Shown: in pieces, positions 1-11,660 of the stretch
How the letters are laid out: each line of letters starts with the position of its first letter
Position numbering within the stretch: the first letter of the stretch is position 1
Origin: Eukaryota sp. TZLM1-RC
Taxonomy: Eukaryota; Metamonada: BaSk clade
Reading direction: 5' to 3'
Assembly: GCA_040285825.1 (NCBI GenBank)
Contig: JAUPSS010000015.1
Span: 31,392-95,391, forward strand
Length of the DNA: 64,000 nt
The notes under the pieces: generated by a model
The model's input: the letters and a program-made list of their open reading frames with translations, nothing else
Databases searched by the model: none
Told to the model about the DNA's origin: nothing
Translations under genes and position numbers: made by a program

Positions 1-204
1 TCTTCTGTGAACCAAAGTATCGTTTGCAACATTACATGAGACAAAGTCAACAATAGCTTCAGAATTATCAATCCAATCACAGTATACATCACCTCTATCA
101 TCAGAACCAAAATTATTCAGAGAAAGTGTTTCCTTCAGCAGGGGCTCTTTGATACACGATATCCTTGCAGTTTGTGCCATATTGAAAACAGTGTCTCTAA
201 CAGT
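1..204 (-). mobile_element. LINE-C fragment (zinc/RLE region), truncated by window edge
   Basis: This sequence matches, almost base for base, the antisense of the LINE-C endonuclease region seen at 49862-50068 and 54664-54870. On the minus strand it covers the start of the post-finger region and the RGD-X13-D endonuclease motif. It is cut by the window edge on one side. At 204/205 it switches to the LINE-B 3' end, at a point where both elements share the short string acag. No open frame of useful length survives. Confidence 0.8.
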
Positions 205-1040
205 CTAAAAGTCAATATCTTCAAAACAAGCTTCCACACCATCAAACCTCACAACAGCAATTTCTTCGTAATGTGCACTGACAGACATCAAAGCTTTCGA
301 AATCATTTTAGGAATTGATTTGAAAATAGTAAAAACAATACGATTTAGCCACAAGCGACGATCAAAACGCTTATTCATTCTTCTTTTCACAAGATTTTCA
401 AAATCATCAATAAAATTCATAGCAGTTTTTCCAAGACGACCATACAACGATATAGCAAATGGGCAAATTTGGTAATCTACATGGCGAACATGTTTCAATT
501 CTTTTAAAGGATTTGCATATTTTTTCCGTTTGTACAATTCGGAGTCATCAAGGGGGATACTTCAGATTGAGCATTTTTTTCAAGGCATTTTTTTCTTGCA
601 AACATCCACTGTTACGACATCAACAACATTCATGACATCATCAAACGAGGGCACAACAACATCAGCACGTCGTTTTTCCATATTCTGAATCTCTTACGCT
701 TTCATTTTATATCAAGAGACCTCAACAAAGGTTCTACAAAAAGATTCAATATGATAGGAATTACACATTGCATGGATTTGATCTCTGACTGCATCATGCA
801 ACGTAGAACGATAGGAAATAAATCTATTACAATTAAATAAATGTGATAATGTTAAACCAGCTCCACATTTGCAAAAACAAATCATTGGGCAAATTACAAG
901 GCCATAAATAACAACGCATTCTCATAGCAGTGGTCCATTGGTCGTCATTCAAAAATAGGACAAAAATCTGGGGAATTTGATTTATCGAAACTGCAGATGA
1001 ACTGTCCTTCAAATCAATCAAAAAATTTGCAAAAGCAGGA
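205..1040 (-). pseudogene. LINE-B C-terminal fragment (zinc finger and RLE), frameshifted
   Basis: Read on the minus strand, this runs from the region ending in KNPAF down to the LINE-B C-terminus EACFEDIDF and its stop. It carries the CxC-X7-H-X3-C finger and the endonuclease RAD-X13-D motif in broken frames. The last 110 codons (537 to 205) are open. Upstream, extra T/A residues in homopolymers break the frame near 545, 585 and 680, compared with the intact copy at 23611-25311. The 5' side is cut at 1040, where LINE-A begins on the plus strand. Confidence 0.85.
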
Positions 1041-2992
1041 TTTAAAAATGCTTTTTAATTCTGTAAAAGCGAGAAGCAATTTTTTTGAAGTTATTAAATC
1101 TGATTTTTCCTGAGCTATCGAGTTTTTTTACCATTTTTTTATGGGAAAGAATCAGATTTAATTTTTTTAATTCATTTGGACTTAAATCATCTTCTGGTGT
1201 GAAGCAAGGTGATCCTTTAGGTCCATTATTGTTTTGGTTTAGCTATTCACAAAACTTTTAAATATCATTAAGCAAAAATACCCTTCCATAAAAAAATAGT
1301 TGCTTATATGGATGATATATCCTTGATTGGTTCATTTGATTTACTAGAATTGGTTGCTCAAGAAATTGCCGATTCATATGAAAATATTGGGCTTCATCTT
1401 AATGCCAGCAAATGCCTTCTGATTGGCTCTTCTGCTCAAGACCTCGTGATAAACGATTCTATTGTCCCTTTTACTAATTATAGTAGTGATGCTTTTTAAG
1501 TTCCTTGGTTGTTGGTTAGGAAATGTGTCTCAAATTCATAATGAATTGCAAGTTATTTTTGGAAAAAAAATGAAAATTGAACTTGATTCAATTTCTTCTT
1601 TAGATATAGAAAAGCATATTAAATTTTTTTCATGCTTAAAATTTGCTACACTGGGAGAATAACCCACATTTTTGAGATCTTGTGCTCCTTCCATAGCATT
1701 AGATTTTTTTGTCGTTCATTCAATTCATTGAGAACAGAATTTTTTTGCTGATTTATTGGATGTAGAACCAGGAATGTTGAAAAGTCACTTATTTTCTTCC
1801 AGCAAATTTGGGGGTATTGGATTTACTAAATCTTCAATTTTTGTGTCAATCAGCATTCTTGGGTGGTGGCAAAAATTTTATTTATGAATTTTTCTCGTAG
1901 ATTTCCTGATGATTCTCATCTGTTAGTCCCCAATTGTAGTCCCTATTTGTATGAGTTATCTTGTGAACTTGAAAAATTGCCGCCACAAATTTGGACCAAA
2001 TGTTTTCCTCAATCAATTCAAGAAATTCCAAACCGATCTCTATTTAATTTACAGATTTGCTGTAAAAAGCTTCAACAAAAAAATTGTCAAAGATTTTTGA
2101 AAGCTTGGATTTTGATGTTAGACTTGGCTTGGCCAAGAAAAAGAATCCCGCTTTTGCAAATCTTTTACAAGATATGTGTGACAGTACTTCTGCCTTAGTA
2201 ACAACAATTCCACAAGTTTATGGTACTCTCTTATCCGATTCTGCTTGGACTCTGAATATGAGATTTCGTTCCTTTATCTGGCCTGATAATTTACCTCATA
2301 ATTTAATTTGTAAATGTTCTCGAGAAATTACAACTACTCATTTGTTAAATTGTAAACATTTTATTACTTTTAGAAGCAAGGTTCATGATGCTGTAAGAGA
2401 CCAGTTATATTGTATGTGTAAATCTCATAGAATTGAATCCTTCTTGGAACCTCTGTTGTCAAATCTGTTTGATGCTGAAAATGATTTTCATAAGAATAAT
2501 AGAGGTGATGTCATATTTCCTGGATTAGATGGAAGCTTCATTTTATTGGATGTAATGTCTGTTGATCCTTGTAATGCCTCAAATGAAAGGCTTGTTAATT
2601 CTGAAATTCATAATCCCCTTTCAAATGTTGAAAATTTTAAATTCAAAAAATACAATGAACCTTTGTCCAAATTGGCCAGTCTACAGCATGCAAAATACAA
2701 TTTGTATCCATTTGTATTTTCCCTTTTTGGTTCACTTGCACCAACTGCTTTACGTTTTTTGGATGATTTTGAAATGATTGTAAAGAGAAGAACTGGCAGA
2801 AATTTCAACAGATTGTTTTGGCAAAATAGAATTGTGTTTTCTATTTTTAAGGGGATGATGAAGATGGTTTCTGATGCTTTGCTTTCTCTTGGATCTCACT
2901 ATGAGAGAGTTGCATCTAGTGTTTTTGTTTTGGGAGAGATGGATTTTTTAGATGTTGATTTATAGGTTTAGAATAAAATTAAATTTTAAAAA
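1041..2992 (+). mobile_element. LINE-A, 5'-truncated copy from RT motif A to 3' end
   Basis: The segment begins inside RT motif A (KNAFNSV), continues through GVKQGDPLGPLL at about 1195-1245 and the catalytic YMDD around 1308, and ends at the LINE-A stop (2965) and 3' tail. The RT half is broken by many homopolymer expansions relative to 39165-41880 (for example A7 instead of A5 just before YMDD). The 3' half is a clean frame, listed separately. The tail after the stop is GGTTTAGAATAAAATTAAA and an A-rich run, so the poly(A) signal lies about ten bases from the stop codon. Confidence 0.88.
2084..2965 (+). pseudogene. LINE-A zinc-finger/RLE domain, open 293-codon remnant
   Basis: This is the C-terminal endonuclease half of the LINE-A polyprotein, which nicks target DNA for target-primed reverse transcription in this class of element. 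Visible features in order: RLGLAKKKNPAF, the CKCSREITTTHLLNC finger, HDAVRDQL, the RGD-X13-D endonuclease core, KYNEPLSKLASLQHAKY, and the terminal GEMDFLDVDL. The first ATG is internal to the element, and the true protein starts far upstream, so this is an ORF remnant and not an independent gene. It has lost one Ser codon (DSTSALV where other copies have DSTSSALV). Confidence 0.8.
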
Positions 2993-3475
2993 AAAGCAGG
3001 ATTTTTTTTTCTTAGCCGTGCTAAGTCGAACAATAAAATCCTTGCTTTCAAATTTTCTCAAAAGATGTCGTTGGAGCTTTTTCAACGCAAATTTTAATGA
3101 ATACAAACTTCTGTCTGGAATTTCTTGAATGGATATGGGGAAACATGATTGCCATAAGTCGGGAGATAAACTGGATATTTCTTCTTTTAAGTTATCGAGG
3201 AATAAGCTATTTGTAGTTTCAAGAAGATTTTCGGAAAAAGGATATCTTCTAGAGAATTCAAATACAAAATTTTTTCCACCACCAATAAATGCAGCTTTGG
3301 TCAAATATTTTGATGAATTGAATCCAACACCTTTTTACAATCATTTCAAAATCATCCAAAAACGTAAAGCAGTTGGTGCAAGTGAACCAAAAAGGGAAAG
3401 TACAAATGGATACAAATTGTATTTTGCATGCTGTAGACTGGCCAATTTGGACAAAGGTTCATATTATTTTTTTAA
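2993..3475 (-). mobile_element. LINE-B middle piece joined to LINE-A endonuclease piece
   Basis: 2993-3335 is antisense LINE-B, from the KNPAF region back to GVGFNSSKYL (minus-strand product includes LTKAAFIGGGK and the SLSPDLWQSCFP motif). At about 3330 it switches to antisense LINE-A coding NEPLSKLASLQHAKY...DDFEMIVK. At about 3475 it passes into the LINE-B 3' UTR. The same two junctions occur near 6645, 8011, 18880, 20136, 21491, 52950, 58681, 60027 and 61379. Confidence 0.85.
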
Positions 3476-4340
3476 TGAAAAATTTTAATTTATTATTAAA
3501 CTACAGTCTAAAAGTCAATATCTTCAAAACAAGCTTCCACACCATCAAACCTCACAACAGCAATTTCTTCGTAATGTGCACTGACAGACATCAAAGCTTT
3601 CGAATTCATTTTAGGAATTGATTTGAAAATGGTAAAAACAATACGATTTAGCCACAAGCGACGATCAAAACGCTTATTCATTCTTCTTTTCACAAGATTT
3701 TCAAAATCATCAATAAAATTCATAGCAGTTTTTCCAAGACGACCATACAACGATATAGCAAATGGGCAAATTTGGTAATCTACATGGCGAACATGTTTCA
3801 ATTCTTTTAAAGGATTTGCATATTTTTTCCGTTTGTACAATTCGGAGTCATCAAGGGGGGATACTTCAGATTGAGCATTTTTCAAGGCATTTTTCTTGCA
3901 AACATCCACTGTTACGACATCAACAACATTCATGACATCATCAAACGAGGGCACAACAACATCAGCACGTCGTTTTTCCATATTCTGAATCTCTTACGCT
4001 TTCATTTTATATCAAGAGACCTCAACAAAGGTTCTACAAAAAGATTCAATATGATAGGAATTACACATTGCATGGATTTGATCTCTGACTGCATCATGCA
4101 ACGTAGAACGATAGGAAATAAATCTATTACAATTAAATAAATGTGATAATGTCAAACCAGCTCCACATTTGCAAAACAAATCATTGGGCAAATTACAAGG
4201 CCATAAATAACAACGCATTCTCATAGCAGTGGTCCATTGGTCGTCATTCAAAAATAGGCCAAAAATCTGGGGAATTTGATTTATCAAAACTGCAGATGAA
4301 CTGTCCTTCAAATCAATCAAAAAATTTGCAAAAGCAGGAT
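3476..4340 (-). pseudogene. LINE-B 3' end with open RLE frame (157 codons)
   Basis: The minus-strand frame 3981-3508 is open. It starts within the endonuclease core (RRADVVVPSFDDVMNVVDVV; RAD-X13-D) and ends at EACFEDIDF. A homopolymer difference at about 3977 separates it from the upstream part at 4377-4012, which holds the CKCGAGLTLSHLFNC finger and the WTTAMRMRCYLWP motif. The upstream border at 4340/4341 is the same chimeric junction as at 1040. Confidence 0.85.
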
Positions 4341-6297
4341 TTAAAAATGCTTTTAATTCTGTAAAAGCGAGAAGCAATTTTTTTGAAGTTATTAAATCTG
4401 ATTTTCCTGAGCTATCGAGTTTTTTCTACCATTTTTATGGGAAAGAATCAGATTTAATTTTTCATTCATTTGGTCTTAAATCATCTTCTGGAGTGAAGCA
4501 AGGTGATCCTTTAGGTCCATTATTGTTTTGTTTAGCTATTCACAAAACTTTAAATATCATTAAGCAAAAATACCCTTCCATAAAAATAGTTGCTTATATG
4601 GATGATATATCCTTGATTGGTTCATTTGATTTACTAGAATTGGTTGCTCAAGAAATTGCCGATTCATATGAAAATATTGGGCTTCATCTTAATGCCAGCA
4701 AATGCCTTCTGATTGGCTCTTCTGCTCAAGACCTCGTGATAAACGATTCTATTGTCCCTTTTACTAATTATAGTAGTGATGCTTTTAAGTTCCTTGGTTG
4801 TTGGTTAGGAAATGTGTCTCAAATTCATAATGAATTGCAAGTTATTTTGGAAAAAAAATGAAAATTGAACTTGATTCAATTTCTTCTTTAGATATAGAAA
4901 AAGCATATTAAATTTTTCATGCTTAAAAATTTGCTACACTGGGAGAATAACCCACATTTTGAGATCTTGTGCTCCTTCCATAGCATTAGATTTTTTTGTC
5001 GTTCATTCAATTCATTGAGAACAGAATTTTTTTGCTGATTTATTGGATGTAGAACCAGGAATGTTGAAAAAGTCACTTATTTTCTTCAGCAAATTTGGGG
5101 GGGTATTGGATTTACTAAATCTTCAATTTTGTGTCAATCAGCATTCTTGGGTGGTGGCAAAAAAATTTTTATTTATGAATTTTTCTCGTAGATTTCCTGA
5201 TGATTCTCATCTGTTAGTCCCCAATTGTAGTCCCTATTTGTATGAGTTATCTTGTGAACTTGAAAAAAATTGCCGCCACAAATTTGGACCAAATGTTTTT
5301 CCTCAATCAATTCAAGAAATTCCAAACCGATCTCTATTTAATTTACAGATTTGCTGTAAAAAGCTTCAACATAAAAATTGTCAAGATTTTGAAAGCTTGG
5401 ATTTTGATGTTAGACTTGGCTTGGCCAAGAAAAAAAGAATCCCGCTTTTGCAAATCTTTTTACAAGATATGTGTGACAGTACTTCTGCCTTAGTAACAAC
5501 AATTCCACAAGTTTATGGTACTCTCTTATCCGATTCTGCTTGGACTCTGAATATGAGATTTCGTTCCTTTATCTGGCCTGATAATTTACCTCATAATTTA
5601 ATTTGTAAATGTTCTCGAGAAATTACAACTACTCATTTGTTAAATTGTAAACATTTTATTACTTTTTAGAAGCAAGGTTCATGATGCTGTAAGAGACCAG
5701 TTATATTGTATGTGTAAATCTCATAGAATTGAATCCTTCTTGGAACCTCTGTTGTCAAATCTGTTTGATGCTGAAAATGATTTTCATAAGAATAATAGAG
5801 GTGATGTCATATTACCTGGATTAGATGGAAGCTTCATTTTTATTGGATGTAATGTCTGTTGATCCTTGTAATGCCTCAAATGAAAGGCTTGTTAATTCTG
5901 AAATTCATAATCCCCTTTCAAATGTTGAAAATTTTAAATTCAAAAAAATACAATGAACCTTTGTCCAAATTGGCCAGTCTACAGCATGCAAAAATACAAT
6001 TTGTATCCATTTGTATTTTCCCTTTTTGGTTCACTTGCACCAACTGCTTTACGTTTTTTTGGATGATTTTTGAAATGATTGTAAAGAGAAGAACTGGCAG
6101 AAATTTCAACAGATTGTTTTGGCAAAAATAGAATTGTGTTTTTCTATTTTTTTAAGGGGATGTTGAAGATGGTTTCTGATGCTTTGCTTTCTCTTGGATC
6201 TCACTATGAGAGAGTTGCATCTAGTGTTTTTTTGTTTTTGGGAGAGATGGATTTTTTTAGATGTTGATTTATAGGTTTAGAATAAAATTAAATTTTA
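4341..6297 (+). mobile_element. LINE-A, second copy within the 3.3-kb repeat
   Basis: It has the same extent as the copy at 1041-2992. RT motifs KQGDPLGPLLFCLAIH and YMDD are in one 122-codon frame (4493-4861), cleaner than in the first copy. The downstream half is broken instead, by single-base homopolymer additions (for example at about 5264, 5664, 5840 and 6054). Because different halves are intact in two otherwise near-identical copies, many indels may be consensus errors and not biology. It ends with the stop and AGAATAAAATTAAA tail near 6290. Confidence 0.85.
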
Positions 6298-6797
6298 AAA
6301 AAGAAGCAGGATTTTTCTTTCTTAGCCGTGCTAAGTCGAACAATAAAAATCCTTGCTTTCAAATTTTCTCAAAAAGATGTCGTTGGAGCTTTTTTTCAAC
6401 GCAAAATTTTTAATGAATACAAACTTCTGTCTGGAATTTCTTGAATGGATATGGGGAAACATGATTGCCATAAGTCGGGAGATAAACTGGATATTTCTTC
6501 TCTTAAGTTATCGAGGAATAAGCTATTTGTAGTTTCAAGAAGATTTTTCGGCAAAAGGATATCTTCTATAGAATTCAAATACAAAAATTTTTTTCCACCA
6601 CCAATAAATGCAGCTTTGGTCAAATATTTTTGATGAATTGAATCCAACACCTTTTTACAATCATTTCAAAAATCATCCAAAAACCTAAAAGCAGTTCGTG
6701 CAAGTAAACCAAAAAGGGAAAGTACAAATGGATACAAATTGTATTTTTGCATGCTGTAGACTGGCCAATTTGGACAAAGGTTCATTGTATTTTTGTT
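6298..6797 (-). mobile_element. LINE-B/LINE-A composite junction piece
   Basis: Antisense LINE-B (KNPAF region back to GVGFNSSKYL) to about 6645, then antisense LINE-A endonuclease piece to about 6790, matching 2993-3475. The LINE-A portion carries a CAA-to-TAA type drift (gtaaacc where other copies have gtgaacc). Confidence 0.8.
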
Positions 6798-8160
6798 AAT
6801 GAAAAAAATTTTTAATTTATTATTCAACTACAGTCTAAAAGTCAATATCTTCAAAACAAGCTTCCACACCATCAAACCTCACAACAGCAATTTCTTCGTA
6901 ATGTGCACTGACAGACATCAAAGCTTTCGAAATCATTTTTAGGAATTGATTTGAAAATAGTAAAAAAACAATACGATTTAGCCACAAGCGACGATCAAAA
7001 ACGCTTATTCATTCTTCTTTTTCACAAGATTTTTCAAAAATCATCAATAAAAATTCATAGCAGTTTTTTTCCAAGACGACCATACAACGATATAGCAAAT
7101 GGGCGAATTTGGTAATCTACATGGCGAACATGTTTCAATTCTTTTAAAGGATTTGCATATTTTTTTCGTTTGTACAATTCGGAGTCATCAAGGGGATACT
7201 TCAGATTGAGCATTTTTTTCAAGGCATTTTTTTCTTGCAAACATCCACTGTTACGACATCAACAACATTCATGACATCATCAAACGAGGGCACAACAACA
7301 TCAGCACGTCGTTTTTCCATATTCTGAATCTCTTGCGCTTTCATTTTATATCAAGAGACCTCAACAAAGGTTCTACAAAAGATTCAATATGATAGGAATT
7401 ACACATTGCATGGATTTGATCTCTGACTGCATCATGCAACGTAGAACGATAGGAAATAAATCTATTACAATTAAATAAATGTGATAATGTTAAACCAGCT
7501 CCACATTTGCAAAACAAATCATTGGGCAAATTACAAGGCCATAAATAACAACGCATTCTCATAGCAGTGGTCCATTGGTCGTCATTCAAAAAAATAGGAC
7601 AAAAAAATCTGGGGAATTTGATTTATCAAAACTGCAGATGAACTGTCCTTCAAATCAATCAAAAAATTTGCAAAAGCAGGATTTTCTTTCTTAGCCGTGC
7701 TAAGTCGAACAATAAAATCCTTGCTTTTCAAATTTTCCTCAAAAGATGTCGTTGGAGCTTTTTCCAACGCAAATTTTAATGAATACAAACTTCTGTCTGG
7801 AATTTCTTGAATGGATATGGGGAAACATGATTGCCATAAGTCGGGAGATAAACTGGATATTTCTTCTCTTAAGTTATCGAGGAATAAGCTATTTGTAGTT
7901 TCAAGAAGATTTTTCGGAAAAAAAGGATATCTTCTAGAGAATTCAAATACAAAAATTTTTTTCCACCACCAATAAATGCAGCTTTGGTCAAATATTTTTG
8001 ATGAATTGAATCCAACACCTTTTTTACAATCATTTCAAAATCATCCAAAAAACGTAAAGCAGTTGGTGCAAGTGAACCAAAAAGGGAAAATACAAATGGA
8101 TACAAATTGTATTTTGCATGCTGTAGACTGGCCAATTTGGACAAAGGTTCATATTATTTT
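6643..8160 (-). repeat. 1.35-kb B/A composite unit: one full period
   Basis: The junction ccaacaccttttt occurs at about 6643 and again at 8011, about 1.37 kb apart. One full unit lies between them: a LINE-A endonuclease piece of about 150 bp, then LINE-B from its 3' UTR (about 6798) back to GVGFNSSKYL. A second LINE-A piece follows to 8160. LINE-B here is complete from its 3' end through the finger and the SLSPDLW region, with frames broken by homopolymer changes. The same period is seen at 20136-21491 and 58681-61379. Confidence 0.8.
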
Positions 8161-8805
8161 TTTAATGAAAAAAATTTTTAATTTATTATTAAACTACAGT
8201 CTAAAAGTCAATATCTTCAAAACAAGCTTCCACACCATCAAACCTCACAACAGCAATTTCTTCGTAATGTGCACTGACAGACATCAAAGCTTTCGAATTC
8301 ATTTTTAGGAATTGATTTGAAAAATGGTAAAAAAACAATACGATTTAGCCACAAGCGACGATCAAAACGCTTATTCATTCTTCTTTTCACAAGATTTTTC
8401 AAAATCATCAATAAAAATTCATAGCAGTTTTTTTCCAAGACGACCATACAACGATATAGCAAATGGGCAAATTTGGTAATCTACATGGCGAACATGTTTC
8501 AATTCTTTTAAAGGATTTGCATATTTTTTCCGTTTGTACAATTCGGAGTCATCAAGGGGGGATACTTCAGATTGAGCATTTTTCAAGGCATTTTTCTTGC
8601 AAACATCCACTGTTACGACATCAACAACATTCATGACATCATCAAACGAGGGCACAACAACATCAGCACGTCGTTTTCCATATTCTGAATCTCTTACGCT
8701 TTCATTTATATCAAGAGACCTCAACAAAGGTTCTACAAAAGATTCAATATGATAGGAATTACACATTGCATGGATTTGATCTCTGACTGCATCATGCAAC
8801 GTAGA
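8161..8805 (-). pseudogene. LINE-B C-terminal fragment, open for 144 codons
   Basis: Minus-strand LINE-B from the RSTLHDAVRDQ helix (8805) through RAD-X13-D to the 3' UTR. The frame 8853-8419 is open, but its first residues come from readthrough of LINE-A tail sequence. At 8805 the element stops in STLHDAVRD and is joined to the A-rich tail of an antisense LINE-A, so two minus-strand elements abut: LINE-A 3' end followed by 5'-truncated LINE-B. Confidence 0.82.
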
Positions 8806-11660
8806 ATTTTTTTTTTTTAAATTTAATTTTATTCTAAACCTATAAATCAACATCTAAAAAATCCATCTCTCCCAAAACAAAAACACTAGATGCAACTCTC
8901 TCATAGTGAGATCCAAGAGAAAGCAAAGCATCAGAAACCATCTTCAACATCCCCTTAAAAATAGAAAACACAATTCTATTTTGCCAAAACAATCTGTTGA
9001 AATTTCTGCCAGTTCTTCTCTTTACAATCATTTCAAAATCATCCAAAAAACGTAAAGCAGTTGGTGCAAGTGAACCAAAAAGGGAAAATACAAATGGATA
9101 CAAATTGTATTTTGCATGCTGTAGACTGGCCAATTTGGACAAAGGTTTATTGTATTTTTTTGAATTTAAAATTTTTCAGCATTTGAAAGGGGATTATGAA
9201 TTTCAGAATTAACAAAGCCTTTCATTTGAGGCATTACAAGGATCAACAGACATTACATCCAATAAAAATGAAGCTTCCATCTAATCCAGGTAATATAACA
9301 TCACCTCTATTATTCTTATGAAAATCATTTTCAGCATCAAACAGATTTGACAACAAAGGTTCCAAGAAGGATTCAATTCTATGAGATTTACACATACAAT
9401 ATAACTGGTCTCTTACAGCATCATGAACCTTGCTTCTAAAAAGTAATAAAATGTTTACAATTTAACAAATGAGTAGTTGTAATTTCTCGAGAACATTTAC
9501 AAATTAAATTATGAGGTAAAATTATCAGGCCAGATAAAGGAACGAAATCTCATATTCAGAGTCCAAGCAGAATCGGATAAGAGAGTACCATAAACTTGTG
9601 GAATTGTTGTTACTAAGGCAGAAGAAGTACTGTCACACATATCTTGTAAAAGATTTGCAAAAGCAGGGATTCTTTTTTTCTTGGCCAAGCCAAGTCTAAC
9701 ATCAAAATCCAAGCTTTCAAAAATCTTTGACAATTTTTGTTGAAGCTTTTTACAGCAAAACTGTAAATTAAATAGAGATCGGTTTTGGAATTTCTTGAAT
9801 TGATTGAGGAAAACATTTGGTCCAAATTTGTGGCGGTAATTTTTTTCAAGTTCACAAGATAACTCATACAAATAGGGACTACAATTGGGGACTAACAGAT
9901 GAGAATCATCAGGAAATCTACGAGAAAATTCATAAATGAAATTTTTGCCACCACCCAAGAATGCTGATTGACACAAAAATTGAAGATTTAGTAAAACCAA
10001 TACCACCCAAATTTGCTGAAGAAAATAAATGGCTTTTCAACATTCCTGGTTCTACATCCAATAAATCAGCAAAAAAATTCTGTTCTCAATGAATTAAAAG
10101 AACGACAAAAAAATCTAATGCTATGGAAGGAGCACAAGATCTCAAAATGTGGGTTATTCTCCCAGTGTAGCAAATTTTAAGCATGAAAAAAATTTAATAT
10201 GCTTTTTCTATATCTAAAGAAGAAATTGAATCAAGTTCAATTTTCATTTTTCCAAAATAACTTGCAATTCATTCTGAATTTGAGGCACATTTCCTAACCA
10301 ACAACCAAAGGAACTTAAAAGCATCACTACTATAATTAGTAAAAGGGACAATAGAATCGTTTATCACGAGGTCTTGAGCAGAAGAGCCAATCAGAAGGCA
10401 TTTGCTGGCATTAAGATGAAGCCCAATATTTTCATATGAATCGGCAATTTCTTGAGCAACCAATTCTAGTAAATCAAATGAACCAATCAAGGATATATCA
10501 TCCATATAAGCAACTATTTTTTTATAGAAGGGTATTTTTTTGCTTAATGATATTTAAAGTTTTGTGAATAGCTAAACAAAACAATAATGGGCCTAAAGGA
10601 TCTCCCTGCTTCACTCCAGAAGATGAATTAAGACCAAATGAATTAAAAAAATTAAATCTGATTCTTTCCCGTAAAAAAATGGTAGAAAAAAACTCGATAG
10701 CTCAGGAAAAATCAGATTTAATAACTTCAAAAATTGCTTCTCGCTTTACAGAATTAAAAAGCATTTTTTTAAAGTCGAGATTAAAAATAAAATTATTTTT
10801 CCTCTGCATTAAAAAAAGGTATCAGAGGCAATAGCAGCAACAGAAGCACCATCAATTGTTTTGATTCCAAATTGATGAGGATTCAAAAATGTAGAAGCTT
10901 TGTCTTTGACACGATCGAAGACAATTGATGCTAGCAAACGAGAAAGAGATTCACCAACAGCAATTGGGCGTATTCCATCAGGTTTGATTCCGTTTCCAGG
11001 CTTTACTAAAGCAATCAGACGTGCTGCGAGTAATTCAAATGGAGGATTAATTTTCAAAACAATCAATTGTTGAAAATAGTGGGCTAGATCATCAGCAATT
11101 TCGGGAGCACTGGAACACGCTATTATTAACAGATCAAAAGAAATTCCAGATGGGCCTGCTGCTTTCCCCTTTGGCAATTTTTGAATAGTTTTAAGAACTT
11201 CAATTGCAGTAATAGGATTTTCAATCCAAAAAGGACACACTTCAGGCTTGCTGCACTTGAAATTTTCTTGAGGATGCAACTTTTGAAGTTTTTCAAGGGT
11301 ATCAGAGTTTGCATCAGCCAAAGAAGAGGAAAACAAAGACTGCATTGCGGCACCATAACGACCACGTAAGCACAATTTACGGCAAATTTTTGATTTTACA
11401 ATTTTTCTATTTCCAAATTTTTTCTTAAAACAATTTTTGTTTTTTCGAGCAAAATATTTCCAGAAGGATGAAATATTCCACTTATTATTCAGAAGTAAAA
11501 TTTCTCATTACCATTGAGAAGGGGATTGTGCTGGCGGGACTTATTTCTACTGGGATCCGGATCGGGGGTCTTACGGTATCAACGGCTTTACAATTCGTAC
11601 AAAACAGAAGTTTTCGACCATTTCTTGAATCTGCAACATCTTTTTTGCAAAATCTTTTCA
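8806..11660 (-). mobile_element. LINE-A, near full-length minus-strand copy
   Basis: This 2.85-kb antisense copy runs from the A-rich tail (8806) and stop (8840) to the N-terminal zinc region near 11600. In coding order: CTNCKAVDTVRPP zinc/PPxxIP region (11550-11605), the GRYGAAMQSLF segment, GKAAGPSGISFD, RPIAVGESLSRLLAS (RT domain), motif A region, KQGDPLGPLL near 10590, YMDD near 10500, RLE finger near 9490, RGD-X13-D near 9300, and the C-terminus. The N-terminal 188 codons (11375-10809) are open; the middle is broken by homopolymer expansions. The stretch 11520-11600 is less AT-rich than its surroundings. The element is cut at 11660, where LINE-B begins. Confidence 0.85.
10809..11375 (-). 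pseudogene. LINE-A N-terminal/RT finger remnant, 188 codons
   Basis: It encodes the pre-RT and RT finger portion of LINE-A: LRGRYGAAMQSLFSS, FWIENPITAIEVL, the LPKGKAAGPSGI motif typical of non-LTR RT domain 0/1, and IALVKPGNGIKPDGIRPIAVG (RT block 1). It stops at a T7/A7 homopolymer in SDTFF just before motif A. A few residues differ from the 39209 copy (LLIIACSSAPEI versus LLKIACSSVPEI), so it is a distinct copy and not a duplicate read. Confidence 0.8.

Larger units (their letters stand above)
205..6837. repeat. Two tandem copies of a 3.3-kb chimeric LINE unit
   Basis: The order of pieces in 205-3507 is repeated in 3508-6837: LINE-B 3' part (minus), LINE-A from RT motif A to its 3' end (plus), a LINE-B middle piece (minus), a LINE-A endonuclease piece (minus), and the LINE-B 3' UTR (minus). 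The internal breakpoints are the same in both copies. For example, LINE-B gcaggatt joins LINE-A aaaaatgctttt at about 1041 and again at about 4341. A shared set of breakpoints means the rearranged unit itself was duplicated. The copies differ mainly in homopolymer lengths. A third, partial repetition starts at 6838 but then follows intact LINE-B sequence. Confidence 0.85.

Noticed and set aside
2608-2808. Recurring 66-codon antisense frame (MKFLPVLLFTIISKSSKKRKAV start) in many LINE-A copies
   Set aside because: It is the exact antisense of the RLE C-terminal coding region (FLDDFEMIVKRRTGRNF) and appears wherever that region is intact. A shadow frame, not a gene.
205-8805. CRISPR-like or simple tandem array
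   Set aside because: Repeats are long coding fragments of retrotransposons with no short regular spacers.
11520-11600. GC-richer patch as an rRNA or tRNA insertion
   Set aside because: It translates to the N-terminal CTNC...RPPIRIP region of LINE-A and has no tRNA or rRNA features.
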